From CAWKCE01 sp032127035 (GTDB lineage: Bacteria; Actinomycetota; Actinomycetes; JAHEKZ01): a stretch of 64,000 nucleotides of DNA. Location of the stretch: positions 310,001 through 374,000 of the forward strand of contig CAWKCE010000004.1 in NCBI GenBank assembly GCA_963848085.1, written 5' to 3'. Positions 26,815 to 35,860 of this stretch are shown here, one piece after another. Within the stretch, counting starts at the first letter, position 1; each line of letters starts with the position of its first letter. The notes beneath the pieces are model-generated. The model was not told where the DNA came from and ran no database searches. It saw only the letters and a list, made by a program, of their open reading frames with translations. A program made the position numbers and the translations under genes.

Positions 26815-27663
26815 CAGCGGGACCGTCGCCCGCTTGTCGAACACCTGGTAGTCGATCTTCTCCACCTCGTCCACGATGCCGCAGTACAGCGTGTCGGCCG
26901 CCGCGATGCAGGGCCGGCTGGTCGGGGCGAGCAGCTCGATCCCGGGTCGAGCGGCCACCTCGAGCCGCCGCACGCGCGCGATCTGGAACGCCAGGAGCTC
27001 GCGCACTCGGTCGTCCACCACGCGCCGTTCGAGGTCGGCTCGGTTCAACCCGAACCGGGCCAGGTCTTCGAGTGGCAGGTACACCCGCCCGCGGTCGAGG
27101 TCCTCGCCGACGTCGCGTACGAAGTTGGCCAGCTGGAACGCGACCCCGAGCTCCATCGCGCGCGGGTAGGCGTCCTCCGCGAGGGGCTCCAGGATCGGCA
27201 CCATCTGCAGGCCGATGACGGCAGCCGACCCGTAGACGTACGCGTACAGATCGTCGTAGGTCGCGTACTCGGTCACCGTCAGGTCCATCGCCATCGAGCG
27301 CAGGAACGCCTCGAAGTGCTCGGTGGGGATCTCCCACCTGCGGACCGTGTCGACCACGGCCCGTCCGACGGCGTCGTCGCTGCTGCCGCGACCGAGGTCG
27401 TCGAGGAACTGCTGGCCCCATGACTGAAGCGCGACGGCCTTCTCCTCGGGTGTGAGGGTGCTCGACAGGTCGTCCACGATCTCGTCGGCGTATCGGGCGA
27501 ACCCGTACAGGGCGTTGACATACGGCCGCTTCTCGGGCGGGAGCAGCTTGGTCGCGAGGTAGTACGTCTTGCCGTGCCCGGCGTGCAGCCTGCGGCAGGT
27601 CTCGTACGAGCGCCGGAGAGCGGGGTCGTGGATGCCGGCGGCATCCAGCTCTCGTCGGCTCAC
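26749..27663 (-). CDS. crtB: Phytoene synthase
   Basis: A 304-aa squalene/phytoene synthase that joins two GGPP molecules head to head to form phytoene, the committed step of carotenoid synthesis. The two aspartate-rich motifs are DEIVDD (60-65) and DVGEDLDRGR (184-193). The substrate region 'YVNALYGFARYADE' is standard. The start is GTG 27663; there is no good ATG nearby. It is divergent from the ribonuclease gene across 42 bp and overlaps crtYd tail to tail. Confidence 0.94.
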   Translation of the reverse strand: MSRRELDAAGIHDPALRRSYETCRRLHAGHGKTYYLATKLLPPEKRPYVNALYGFARYADEIVDDLSSTLTPEEKAVALQSWGQQFLDDLGRGSSDDAVGRAVVDTVRRWEIPTEHFEAFLRSMAMDLTVTEYATYDDLYAYVYGSAAVIGLQMVPILEPLAEDAYPRAMELGVAFQLANFVRDVGEDLDRGRVYLPLEDLARFGLNRADLERRVVDDRVRELLAFQIARVRRLEVAARPGIELLAPTSRPCIAAADTLYCGIVDEVEKIDYQVFDKRATVPLSRRLVVAGAAWRRAVIARRRA

Positions 27664-27705
27664 ACCGGCATCTTGCCGCAGCGGGCTGTCTGCCACGATT
27701 CGACG

Positions 27706-28116
27706 ATGAGGAGGCTGCCCGCACGGGCGACCCGCATCCTGGCGTCTGCACTCATGGCGACCGCGGTTGCCGCCGTGCCCGGATGTGGTCTGGCCGGTAC
27801 GGGCGCGTCGGATTCGACGCAGACGGAGGCTTCGTCGTCGCTGTCCGTCGTTTCCGCAGCCGACCTGCCCCCGGAGGCACGCAGCACCCTGACCTCCATC
27901 GACCGTGGAGGGCCGTTCCCCTTCGCCCAGGACGGTGCCACCTTCCACAACCGGGAGGCCCTGCTCCCAGCCGAGCCGGACGGCTACTACCGGGAGTTCA
28001 CGGTGGTCACCCCCGGCTCACCCGACCGCGGCGCCAGACGTATCGTCGCTGGTGACGGTGGGGAGCGGTACTACACCGACGACCACTACCTGAGCTTTCG
28101 AGAGGTGACGCAGTGA
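27706..28116 (+). CDS. Secreted guanyl-specific ribonuclease (RNase Sa/barnase superfamily)
   Basis: A 136-aa protein from ATG 27706. A signal sequence ends in VAAVPGC, a possible lipobox. The mature part matches Streptomyces RNase Sa closely: 'LPPEARSTLTSIDRGGPFPF', 'HNREALLP', 'YYREFTV', 'GARRIV' and 'TDDHYLSF', which holds the catalytic Glu, Arg and His in order. The enzyme cuts RNA after guanosine and would be toxic inside the cell. The barstar gene follows with a GTGA overlap, so toxin and inhibitor are made together. It lies inside the carotenoid region, between crtB and crtI. Confidence 0.93.
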   Translation: MRRLPARATRILASALMATAVAAVPGCGLAGTGASDSTQTEASSSLSVVSAADLPPEARSTLTSIDRGGPFPFAQDGATFHNREALLPAEPDGYYREFTVVTPGSPDRGARRIVAGDGGERYYTDDHYLSFREVTQ

Positions 28117-28547
28117 GTCTGGGGGCGTTGTTCGACGGGACTCGCCACGGCGTCTTCCATGTGGCGGACACCGACGTGGAAGTCGAGCAGCTCGCCCGCA
28201 GCGCGGGCTGGCACGTCCTGACGCTGGACACCGGGGCGGTCGTCGACAAGCCAGGATTCATGGACGTGGCGGCCGAGGTGTTCGACCTGCCCGAGTGGTT
28301 CGGACGCAACTGGGACGCGCTTGACGAGTGCTTGCGGGCCCTCGACCTCGACGATCCTGACGGCCTGCTCGTGCTCTGGGACGGGTGGGCGCAGTTCGCC
28401 GAGTCCGACCCGGACGGGTTCGAGACTGCGGTGGGGGTGTTCCAGGATGCGTGCGTCGCCTGGGCGGACGACGACGTGGGTGGCGCGGTCCTCCTGCGAG
28501 GCAGCGGACCCGAGACCGACCTGTCGACCGTCGAGCCGACTGACTGA
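28113..28547 (+). CDS. Barstar family ribonuclease inhibitor
   Basis: A 144-aa cytoplasmic barstar. 'DVAAEVFDLPEWFGRNWDALDECL' is the barstar core, with the helix and loop that plug the nuclease active site (the acidic and tryptophan residues). Its start overlaps the ribonuclease stop by 4 bases. It should protect the cell from the RNase before export. It ends 2 bases from the crtI stop on the opposite strand. The protein is about 50 residues longer than classical barstar at its ends. Confidence 0.92.
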   Translation: MSLGALFDGTRHGVFHVADTDVEVEQLARSAGWHVLTLDTGAVVDKPGFMDVAAEVFDLPEWFGRNWDALDECLRALDLDDPDGLLVLWDGWAQFAESDPDGFETAVGVFQDACVAWADDDVGGAVLLRGSGPETDLSTVEPTD

Positions 28548-28549
28548 GG

Positions 28550-30049
28550 TCAGCGCCGCGCCCGTGACCGGTACGCGCGGTCAGGTCCGGTGATGCGCTC
28601 GGCCGCCAGGCGGCCCGAGATCAGCACCATGGGCACTCCGACGCCCGGGGTGGTGCCCGAGCCGGCGAAGACCACGTTCTGGCCCCAGATGTTGCGCGGC
28701 CGGAAGGGCCCGGTCTGCAGGAACGAGTGGGCCGCAGCGAACGGGGATCCGCGCTCCATCCCACGCGAGGCCCAGTCTGCCGGCGTGATCGCGTGCTCGA
28801 CCTCGATGGCTTCGGAGAACCCCACGTAGCCGCGCTGCTCGACCGTGGACAGCATCTCGTCCCGGTACCGGGACGACGTGGTCGACCAGTCGATGTCGGC
28901 GTCCAGGTTCGGCGTCGGGAAGAACACGTAATAGACCTGGCGACCGTCGGGAGCCAGAGTCGGGTCGGAGTACGTCGGGTTGGACACCAGGATCGAGGGG
29001 TCGGACATGAGGCGCCCGGTATGGATGAGGTCGTCGAACACACCGCCCCAGGACTTCCCGAAGTGGATGTTGTGGTGCACGACCTTCGAGTAGGAAGCCG
29101 AGGACCCGACCAGGAGCAGGTAGCAGGACGGTGAGTAGCGCAGCCGCTTCACCGACCACGGCTCGCGGCCCAGGAGGTCGCGCCAGGCGACCGGAAGGTC
29201 CGGGTTCAGAACCACCGCGTCGCACGGCACTCGGTCGCCATCACAGGTCACGACGGCGGTTGCCCGGTCCCCGCGCAGCTCGACCCGGGAGACCTCGGTG
29301 TCGTAGCGGAACTCCACCCCGTGCTTCTCAGCAGCGCCGGCCATCGCCTCCGGGACCGCGTGCATGCCGCCGCGCGGGGCGAAGACTCCGGCGACGGAGT
29401 CCATGTAGGCGATGACGCAGTACAGGGCAAGGGCGTCGTAAGGGGACATGCCGGCGTACATGGCCTGGAACGACAGGACGCGCTCCGTCCGGGGGTCCTT
29501 GAGGTACTGCCGCACCTTCGGCGTCATCCGACGGAACGCCCCGAGGGCCGCCAACCGTGCCAGGTTGGGAGTCAGCAGGTCGAACGGCGAGTCGATGTTC
29601 CGGTCGATGAAGTCGGCCATCTCGTACCGGTACAGGGTCGAGACGAAGTCGACGTAGCGCCGGTAGCCGGCGGCCTCAGCCGGGCCGCAGACGCGCTCGA
29701 CCTCGGCGGCCATCGCGTCGACTCCGGGCAGGACGTCGAGGTGGGAGCCGTCCGGGTACCACGCGCGGTACAGCGGGTCGACCGGGTCGAGCGTGATCCA
29801 GTCGTCCATGGACTCGCCGACGCAGTCGAACGCGTCGGCGATCAGGTCCGGCATCGTCAAGACGGTCGGACCGTTGTCGAACCGGTAGCCGGCGTCCGAG
29901 ACGAGTCCGGCGCGGCCGCCGGGCCGTGGCTCCCTCTCCAGCACGGTCACCCGGCGACCGGTCCCGGCCAGTCGCAGCGCCGCGGACAGCCCCGCGAGAC
30001 CCGCACCGACCACGACGACGTGGTCGGTGCGTCCGGTGACCGTCCGCAT
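28550..30049 (-). CDS. crtI: Phytoene desaturase
   Basis: A 499-aa FAD-dependent desaturase. The N-terminal dinucleotide motif is VVGAGLAGLSAALRLA (14-29), and 'RFDNGPTVLTMP' and C-terminal 'AGSGTTPGVGVPMVLISGR' are typical of bacterial CrtI. It converts phytoene to neurosporene or lycopene in one enzyme. The upstream GGPP synthase is on the same strand 25 bases away, so crtE and crtI are likely one transcript. A second paralogue at 31193 shares the fold. Confidence 0.93.
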   Translation of the reverse strand: MRTVTGRTDHVVVVGAGLAGLSAALRLAGTGRRVTVLEREPRPGGRAGLVSDAGYRFDNGPTVLTMPDLIADAFDCVGESMDDWITLDPVDPLYRAWYPDGSHLDVLPGVDAMAAEVERVCGPAEAAGYRRYVDFVSTLYRYEMADFIDRNIDSPFDLLTPNLARLAALGAFRRMTPKVRQYLKDPRTERVLSFQAMYAGMSPYDALALYCVIAYMDSVAGVFAPRGGMHAVPEAMAGAAEKHGVEFRYDTEVSRVELRGDRATAVVTCDGDRVPCDAVVLNPDLPVAWRDLLGREPWSVKRLRYSPSCYLLLVGSSASYSKVVHHNIHFGKSWGGVFDDLIHTGRLMSDPSILVSNPTYSDPTLAPDGRQVYYVFFPTPNLDADIDWSTTSSRYRDEMLSTVEQRGYVGFSEAIEVEHAITPADWASRGMERGSPFAAAHSFLQTGPFRPRNIWGQNVVFAGSGTTPGVGVPMVLISGRLAAERITGPDRAYRSRARR

Positions 30050-30074
30050 CAGATGCCTCGATCCGGCGATTGCG

Positions 30075-31142
30075 TCACTGGCGGCGGCGGGTAGCAGCCA
30101 GCGCCAGCCGGTGCAGCGTGTCCCGGGCGGGCTCGGGGACCGAGGCCAATGCGCGCAGGGCGGTGTCGGTGAGCGTGGTCACCAGCTCCTCGACGTGGGC
30201 GAGGGCACCGGTGTCATGCACGACCTCGCGCAGGGCGGCTACCCCTTCGGACCCAAGATGGGGGTCCCCGAGGTGCCGCCGGATGACCGAGGCCTGTGCC
30301 GGGCCGGCGCGCTCCCAGGCCACGGCCACGAGCACCGTCCGCTTGCCCTCGCGCAGGTCGTCTCCGGCCGGCTTGCCGGTCTCCTCCGGGTCGCCGAACA
30401 CGCCGAGGATGTCGTCGCGCAGCTGGAACGCCTCGCCGAGCGGGATTCCGTAGGCGGAGTAGGCGGCCATGAGCTCGGGCGGAGCCCCGGCGAGCGCTGC
30501 GCCCAGGTGGAGGGGGCGCTCGACGGTGTACTTGGCCGACTTGTAGCGCGCGACCCGGAGGGCGCGCTCCTGGGAGCCGCCGCCGCGGGCCTGCTCGAGG
30601 AGGTCCAGGTACTGCCCGGCCATGAGCTCGGTACGCATCAGGTCGAACACCGGCTTGGCACGCATCAGCGCATCGGCCGGGAAGGGGCTGGCGAACAAGA
30701 GCTCGTCCGCCCAGGACAGGCACAGGTCACCGGCGAGAATCGCCGACCCGATGCCGAACGCCTGCGGGGACCCGTGCCACTGGGCGTCGCGGTGCAACAT
30801 CTCGAACCGTCGGTGGACGCTGGGCTGCCCGCGCCGGGTGTCGGAGTCGTCCATGACGTCGTCGTGGATCAGCGCGCACGCCTGCAGGAGCTCCAGTGCG
30901 GTCGCGGCCTGGAGGATCGCCTCCGTGTCGCCGCCACCTGCCCCACGCCAGCCCCAGTAGGCGAACGCCGGCCGCAGCCGTTTCCCACCCCTGAGCAGCT
31001 CGCTGATCGCAGACGCCGCCGGAGCCATCTCCTCGCCGATCTGCAGCAGCACCGTCGTCTGCTGGCTCACGAAGCTGTCGAGGGTCTTCTCCACCCGATC
31101 GCGGACCTCGTCTGCGTCCAGCGGAGACCCGGTGTCAGCCAT
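30075..31142 (-). CDS. crtE: Geranylgeranyl diphosphate synthase (polyprenyl synthetase)
   Basis: A 355-aa trans-isoprenyl diphosphate synthase. The first aspartate-rich motif is DDVMDD (94-99) and the second lies in FQLRDDILG (about 250). 'GGKRLRPAF' binds isopentenyl diphosphate. Product length is usually set by residues before the first motif; here 'LLQACALIH' has no bulky pair, compatible with C20. In this cluster GGPP for phytoene is the natural product. A minus-strand TACGCT sits 6 bases before the ATG, which suggests a leaderless start. The symbol is given from context. Confidence 0.88.
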   Translation of the reverse strand: MADTGSPLDADEVRDRVEKTLDSFVSQQTTVLLQIGEEMAPAASAISELLRGGKRLRPAFAYWGWRGAGGGDTEAILQAATALELLQACALIHDDVMDDSDTRRGQPSVHRRFEMLHRDAQWHGSPQAFGIGSAILAGDLCLSWADELLFASPFPADALMRAKPVFDLMRTELMAGQYLDLLEQARGGGSQERALRVARYKSAKYTVERPLHLGAALAGAPPELMAAYSAYGIPLGEAFQLRDDILGVFGDPEETGKPAGDDLREGKRTVLVAVAWERAGPAQASVIRRHLGDPHLGSEGVAALREVVHDTGALAHVEELVTTLTDTALRALASVPEPARDTLHRLALAATRRRQ

Positions 31143-31192
31143 GCTGGGAGCGTATCTCCGGCACCGGACACCTCGCAGGTCGAACCGGACGC

Positions 31193-32695
31193 CTAGGCGG
31201 GGCCGACCAGGGTGGCGACAATGGCGGCGGACAGGCCGACGAGGGGCAGGCCCCCGCCCGGGTGGGCGGAGCCGCCGACCAGGAACAGGCCCGGGACCGG
31301 GGACCGGTTGGCCGGCCGCAGGAAGGCCGCGCGGATGCCGTTGCTCGACGTGCCGTAGATCGCCCCGCCCGGTGCGCGGGTCTGTCGCTCCAAGTCGGCT
31401 GGGGTCCTCACCTCGCGCCACACCAGGCGGTCGCGTACGTCGAGCCCTCTCCTCGCCATGACCCCGAGGAGGTGGTCTGCGTAGGCCTCGGCTACTCCTG
31501 GCTCGTCCCAGTCCACGCCGCTGCCGGGAAGGTGCCGGGGCGCATTCGCCAGGACGAACCAGGACTCGTGCTGGTCGTCGGGGCGCATGGTCGGGTCGTC
31601 CGGTGCACAGATGTACAGCGCCGGGTCGGGCACGGGTCTGGGCGCCGGCCCGAAGATCGCATCGAACTCGGCGTCGTAGTCCGCCGGGAACGACACGTTG
31701 TGGTGCTCCAGGTCGCGGCTACGGCCCCGCAGGGCCAGCAGCAGCACGAACCCCGACAGGGACGGCGTCGCGCGGTCCAGCGCGGCCAGCGGCGCGGCCG
31801 AGCGCGGGTCGGCCACGAGGTCCCGGTACAGGTGGGCGGCGTCCGCGTTGGCCACCACCACGTCGGCCGCGACTCGACGCCCGTCAGCCAGCCGGACTCC
31901 GGAGGCGCGCCCGCCGTCGGTCACCACCTCGACGACATCGGAGGAGAACGTGAACGACACTCCGCGGTCCACGCATCGTCGGTACACCGCGTCGGCCAGC
32001 ACGCCGATCCCACCGCCGACGTGCCAGGCGCCGAACGTCTGCTCCACGTACGGGATGACCGACAGCGCCGCCGGAGCGCGCCGGGGGTCGGAACCGGCAT
32101 AGGTGGCGTAGCGGTCGAGCAGGGTGACGAGCCGGTCGTCGGCGAACGACCGCCGGCCCAGCGACCGCAGCGTCCGCCAGGGAGCGACGGCGCGCACGTC
32201 GCCCAGCCGGTGCAGCTGTCGCAACAGGTCGCGCGGGCCGTCGAGCGGGCTCTCCAGGAACGGCCCTCGCGTCACCGACCAGGTATGGCCAGCGCGACGG
32301 CTGAAGCGGTTCCAGTCGTCGGCTGCCCGACCGCCCAGCGCGTCGCCGAGCGCGTGTGCGACCCGCTGGGTGTTCGACCCCGGCAGCACGGCGCTGCTCC
32401 CGTCGGCCCACCGGTAGGCGAAGGCCGGGTCCAGCGCACGCAGGTCGACCTGCTCCTCCAACGGGGCACCCCGTCGGCTCGACGCGGTCTTCAGGAACAG
32501 GTCGCGGTAGACCGCCGGCAGCGTGAGCAGCGACGGACCGGTGTCGAAGGCGAACCCGTCGCGCCGGTACGTCGCGACCTTGCCGCCCGGATGCTTCCCC
32601 TGCTCGAACACCGAGACGTCGTGGCCGAGCGCGGCTAGCCGGGCGGCGGCGGCCAGCCCGCCCATCCCGGCACCGATGACGACGACCTCGGCCAT
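31193..32695 (-). CDS. Second CrtI-like FAD-dependent carotenoid oxidoreductase
   Basis: A 500-aa paralogue of phytoene desaturase. The FAD motif is VVIGAGMGGLAAAARLA, with 'FDTGPSLLTLP' and C-terminal 'GGSAHPGGGLPLVGLSAA' in place of the usual CrtI tail. It resembles CrtD/CrtO-type enzymes that desaturate, isomerise or oxidise at the end of the chain. From its place with cruF and a glycosyltransferase, a 3,4-desaturation of the psi end (CrtD-like) is a reasonable guess. A minus-strand TACGCT lies 8 bases before ATG 32695, which is nearly leaderless. Confidence 0.8.
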   Translation of the reverse strand: MAEVVVIGAGMGGLAAAARLAALGHDVSVFEQGKHPGGKVATYRRDGFAFDTGPSLLTLPAVYRDLFLKTASSRRGAPLEEQVDLRALDPAFAYRWADGSSAVLPGSNTQRVAHALGDALGGRAADDWNRFSRRAGHTWSVTRGPFLESPLDGPRDLLRQLHRLGDVRAVAPWRTLRSLGRRSFADDRLVTLLDRYATYAGSDPRRAPAALSVIPYVEQTFGAWHVGGGIGVLADAVYRRCVDRGVSFTFSSDVVEVVTDGGRASGVRLADGRRVAADVVVANADAAHLYRDLVADPRSAAPLAALDRATPSLSGFVLLLALRGRSRDLEHHNVSFPADYDAEFDAIFGPAPRPVPDPALYICAPDDPTMRPDDQHESWFVLANAPRHLPGSGVDWDEPGVAEAYADHLLGVMARRGLDVRDRLVWREVRTPADLERQTRAPGGAIYGTSSNGIRAAFLRPANRSPVPGLFLVGGSAHPGGGLPLVGLSAAIVATLVGPA

Positions 32696-32742
32696 GACCG
32701 GCGAGCGTACGGGCCGAGCCACCACGCCCTAGGGTCGGGCAC

Positions 32743-34188
32743 ATGGCCGACGTCGACGATCCGCTCGGGCTGCGCGTGGACGCCCCCTTGCTGGACGGAT
32801 GGTTGTCCTACCGGGCGGCCGGTTCCGTCCCGTTCTCCACACCCGGCCACAAGCAGCGCCTCGACCTGGTTGGCCCGGTCGTGCGCGACGACATCCCGCT
32901 GTACGGCGGTGTCGACACGATCCGCCAGAGCTCCGGGGCCCGGGAGGCCGCCGACCGGCTGCTGGCCGAGGCGTGGGGTGCCGACTGGGGGCGGATCTCG
33001 GTGGGTGGGTCGACGCACGGCAACCAGACACTGATGCTGGCGATGTGCCGGCCGGGCGACACGGTGGTGGTGACCCGGACTCTGCACCGTTCGCTGCTGC
33101 TCGGAATGGTCCTGGCCGGGGTGAACCCGGTCTGGGTACGCCCGGACGTGGACCCGACGACGGGGCTGCCGACGCACGTGCCCGTCGAACGGGTCCGGCG
33201 CGCGCTCGACGACCACCCGGAGGCCAAGGCGGTCTTTCTGGTGGAGCCGACCTACGTCGGGACGGTCTCCGACCTGCCGGCGCACGCTGCTGCCGCCCAC
33301 GAACATGGCGTCCCACTGGTCGTCGACCAGGCCTGGGGCGCTTACTTCGGCTTCCACCCGGACCTGCCTCGCCATGCCCTGCAGGCCGGAGCCGACGCCC
33401 TGGTCACCAGTGCCCACAAGACGCTCCCCGCCTACACCCAGTCCGCGTATGTGCTGGCGAACACCGGCCTTCTCGATCGCGACCGCTTGGACCGCGCCTA
33501 CGAGGCATCCGCAACGACGAGCCCGTCGGGCACCATCGCAGCAAGTGCCGATGCCGCGCGGGCGCTGCTGAGCCGCGACGGAGAGCGCTTGCTGGGTCAC
33601 TTGATCCGCCTGGTCGAGCACGCCCGAGCTCGGTTGCGCCAGGTTCCGGGGGTGGTCCTGCTGAACGACGTCGTCGACCCGTCGGTCGTCGTCGACGCGG
33701 CGAAGGTCGCGATCAACGTGTCCGGGGCGGGCGCCACGGGGCTCGGCGTCGAGGATGACCTGATCGCGGCGGGCATGCCGGTCGAGCTCGCTGACCGGGA
33801 CACCATCGTTCCGATCATCTCGATGAGCGACGACTTCGACTCCGTCGACCGGTTCGTGGACGGCGTACGCGAGTCCGTCGAGCGGCAGCGCGACGAGGCC
33901 CGACCAGTGCTCCCGTCGATCTCCTGGACAGTCGACCCGGACGTCGTGATGTCGCCCCGCGACGCGTACTTCGCCGCTCATCGGACGGTGGCCGCGATGG
34001 ACGCCATCGGTTGTGTCTCGGCGGAGCTGGTGGCTCCCTACCCACCCGGTATTCCGGTGCTGGCACCGGGCGAGCGCATCACCGCTGCGGCTGTCGACGG
34101 GCTGCGGCAGGCGATGGCCGACGGCACCCAGGTGCGGTACGCCGCCGACCCGACCCTGGCGTCGCTCCAGGTCGTCGCGGGTGACTGA
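32743..34188 (+). CDS. Orn/Lys/Arg decarboxylase-family PLP protein
   Basis: A 481-aa fold-type I PLP enzyme. The internal aldimine lysine is K226 in SAHKT. D195 (VVDQAWG) pairs with the pyridine nitrogen, and H115 in TLHRS lies over the ring. The N-terminus 'FSTPGHKQ' is typical of the group. These enzymes decarboxylate ornithine, lysine or arginine, or act on other amino acids. No specificity is readable. TAGGGT (32730-32735), 7 bases before the ATG, suggests a leaderless mRNA. It is divergent from the second desaturase and coupled to an acetyltransferase, so a polyamine route is possible. Confidence 0.85.
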   Translation: MADVDDPLGLRVDAPLLDGWLSYRAAGSVPFSTPGHKQRLDLVGPVVRDDIPLYGGVDTIRQSSGAREAADRLLAEAWGADWGRISVGGSTHGNQTLMLAMCRPGDTVVVTRTLHRSLLLGMVLAGVNPVWVRPDVDPTTGLPTHVPVERVRRALDDHPEAKAVFLVEPTYVGTVSDLPAHAAAAHEHGVPLVVDQAWGAYFGFHPDLPRHALQAGADALVTSAHKTLPAYTQSAYVLANTGLLDRDRLDRAYEASATTSPSGTIAASADAARALLSRDGERLLGHLIRLVEHARARLRQVPGVVLLNDVVDPSVVVDAAKVAINVSGAGATGLGVEDDLIAAGMPVELADRDTIVPIISMSDDFDSVDRFVDGVRESVERQRDEARPVLPSISWTVDPDVVMSPRDAYFAAHRTVAAMDAIGCVSAELVAPYPPGIPVLAPGERITAAAVDGLRQAMADGTQVRYAADPTLASLQVVAGD

Positions 34189-34771
34189 CGCCGGCAGGTC
34201 GGCCACGGTCTGGCGCACCGATCGGCTCCGGGTCACCGAGCTCCGACCGGAGCATGCCGGCCAGCTGTTCGCAGTGCTGGATGATCCTCGGGTCGCGACG
34301 TATCTCGGCGGGGCGGTAGCCGAGTCTGCGGCGGCCTTGGCCGACCGGATCCGGCGCCAGGCAGCCGGCCCTCCGCCCGAGCCGGCTGGCGAACAGTGGT
34401 GGAACTTCCTGGTCGAGACCGACGAGGAGGGGCCGGTGGGAACTCTGCAGGCCACCATCCACGGGGACTGGGCCGAGGTGGCCTTCATCTTCGGCCCGCG
34501 TGTCTGGGGGCGTGGCCTGGCGACGGAGGGTCTGCGATGGCTCGTCGACCGGTGCCGGTCGGAGGGTGTCGGACAGGTGTGGGCCACGACTGACCCGGAC
34601 AACCGGGCCTCGCGGGCTCTCCTTGAGCGCTGCGGCTTTGCCTCCCGCCAGGGTGGGAGCCGGACCCCTGACTCCTACGACCCGGGCGACCTGGTCTTCG
34701 TCCGGGACCTGCTCGCAGCCCCCGACGCCGGGCCAACAGTGACGACCGGGCGGCCCTTCCAGGTCAGCTGA
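34181..34771 (+). CDS. GNAT family N-acetyltransferase
   Basis: A 196-aa protein from GTG 34181, which overlaps the decarboxylase end by 8 bases. 'FIFGPRVWGRGLATEGLRWL' carries the acetyl-CoA binding motif A (R/Q-x-x-G-x-A), and 'DPDNRASRALLERCGF' is motif B. It is similar to RimJ/RimL-type acetyltransferases. If polyamines are made by the preceding gene, this could acetylate them, but that is only an inference from adjacency. The 3' end overlaps the glycosyltransferase on the other strand by about 97 bases. Confidence 0.85.
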   Translation: MTDAGRSATVWRTDRLRVTELRPEHAGQLFAVLDDPRVATYLGGAVAESAAALADRIRRQAAGPPPEPAGEQWWNFLVETDEEGPVGTLQATIHGDWAEVAFIFGPRVWGRGLATEGLRWLVDRCRSEGVGQVWATTDPDNRASRALLERCGFASRQGGSRTPDSYDPGDLVFVRDLLAAPDAGPTVTTGRPFQVS

Positions 34772-35860
34772 CCGCGTCGCCGGCGCTGCCACGACTGAGC
34801 GGTGAGGTAGGTCAGCGCGACCACCGACAGCGGGTGGGCGAGCGCGTCCGGCCACACGCGTGACCCGACACGACGACCGACGACCACTCGCCCGGCGACC
34901 CCGGCCGCGTAGCCGACCCACCCGATCCGCGCACCGGCCAGGGCAGCCACCGGTGGGACGACGTACAGCAGTGCCAGCAGGCCGGTGACCCCAACGAGCG
35001 CCGCCCGGCGACCCGAACGCCGCCCACAGGGACTTCGTGTAGCCGTCCCGAAGCTGCGGCCACCCTTCGTACATGCGGCACGTGGCGACGTCGGTTCCGT
35101 CGGTGACGACGGCGCGGCAACCGACGCGCTTCAGCGCCCGGAACAAGGCCACGTCGTCCAGCACCTCGCCGGACACCGCGCCGTGCCCTCCGGCGCGGTG
35201 GTAGCTGTCCGCCCGCACGGCGAGAACCTGGCCGTTTGCCGCGACCAGCGACTCCCGCGAGGACGCCTCCGCCGCACCCAGCGGGAGAAACGTGATCCAC
35301 GACCACTGCAGCAGCGGCTGGACCAGGCGTTCCGACGGCGTGACCGCCACCTGCCGTGGGTACGGCGAGACCGCGTCCAGCTGTGTTTCGTCCATCAGCG
35401 CCGCGATGCCACGCAACGCGTCCGGCTCGAGGACGACGTCGGCGTCGACGAACACCAACAGGTCTCCGGTGGCCGCCTCGGCCAGACGAGCACATGCCCA
35501 CGGCTTCCCGAGCCAGCCGGGCGGGGGCTCGTCGTTCCCGGCGAGGACGCGGACCCTGGGGTCGGCGTCGACATGGTGCTGGACGACCTGCGCGGTCCCG
35601 TCGGTTGAACGGTCGTCGAGGACGACCACCTCCAGCCGGTCCACTCCGCGCTGCGCCCGCACGGCGGACAGGCACTGGCCCACCTGGCCCGCCTCGTCAC
35701 GTGCCGGAACGAGGACCGACACTGTCATCTCCACCGCTGGGGGCTCGGCTGGCGGCCTCCGCAGCCGCGTGAGATTGGCGACGGTGTGCGCGGTGGCCAG
35801 GCCGGCGCCCACCGAACCGATGGCTGCCCCTACGTCACGCAGCCGGCGCAGGTCGGTCAC
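34675..35860 (-). CDS. Family 2 glycosyltransferase, CruG-like (apparent frameshift near 35010)
   Basis: The start is GTG 35860, in a GTGA overlap with cruF. The N-terminus anchors in the membrane, then 'VSVLVPARDEAGQVGQCL' begins the GT2 domain. VVLDDRSTDGT and FVDADV are the nucleotide-sugar and metal motifs. Around 35010 the frame fails ('SLWAAFGSPG...'). In another frame the membrane segments ('TGLLALLYVVPPVAALAGA') and the family's terminal WKGRPV continue to 34675. The pair CruF-GT2 is the arrangement in which CruG attaches sugar to a hydroxylated carotenoid in cyanobacteria. The sugar and the exact acceptor are inferred. Confidence 0.75.

Noticed and set aside
26835..26860. A second LexA-like site (TCGAACACCTGG) inside crtB
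   Set aside because: The right half GTTCGA is missing and it lies within a coding region.
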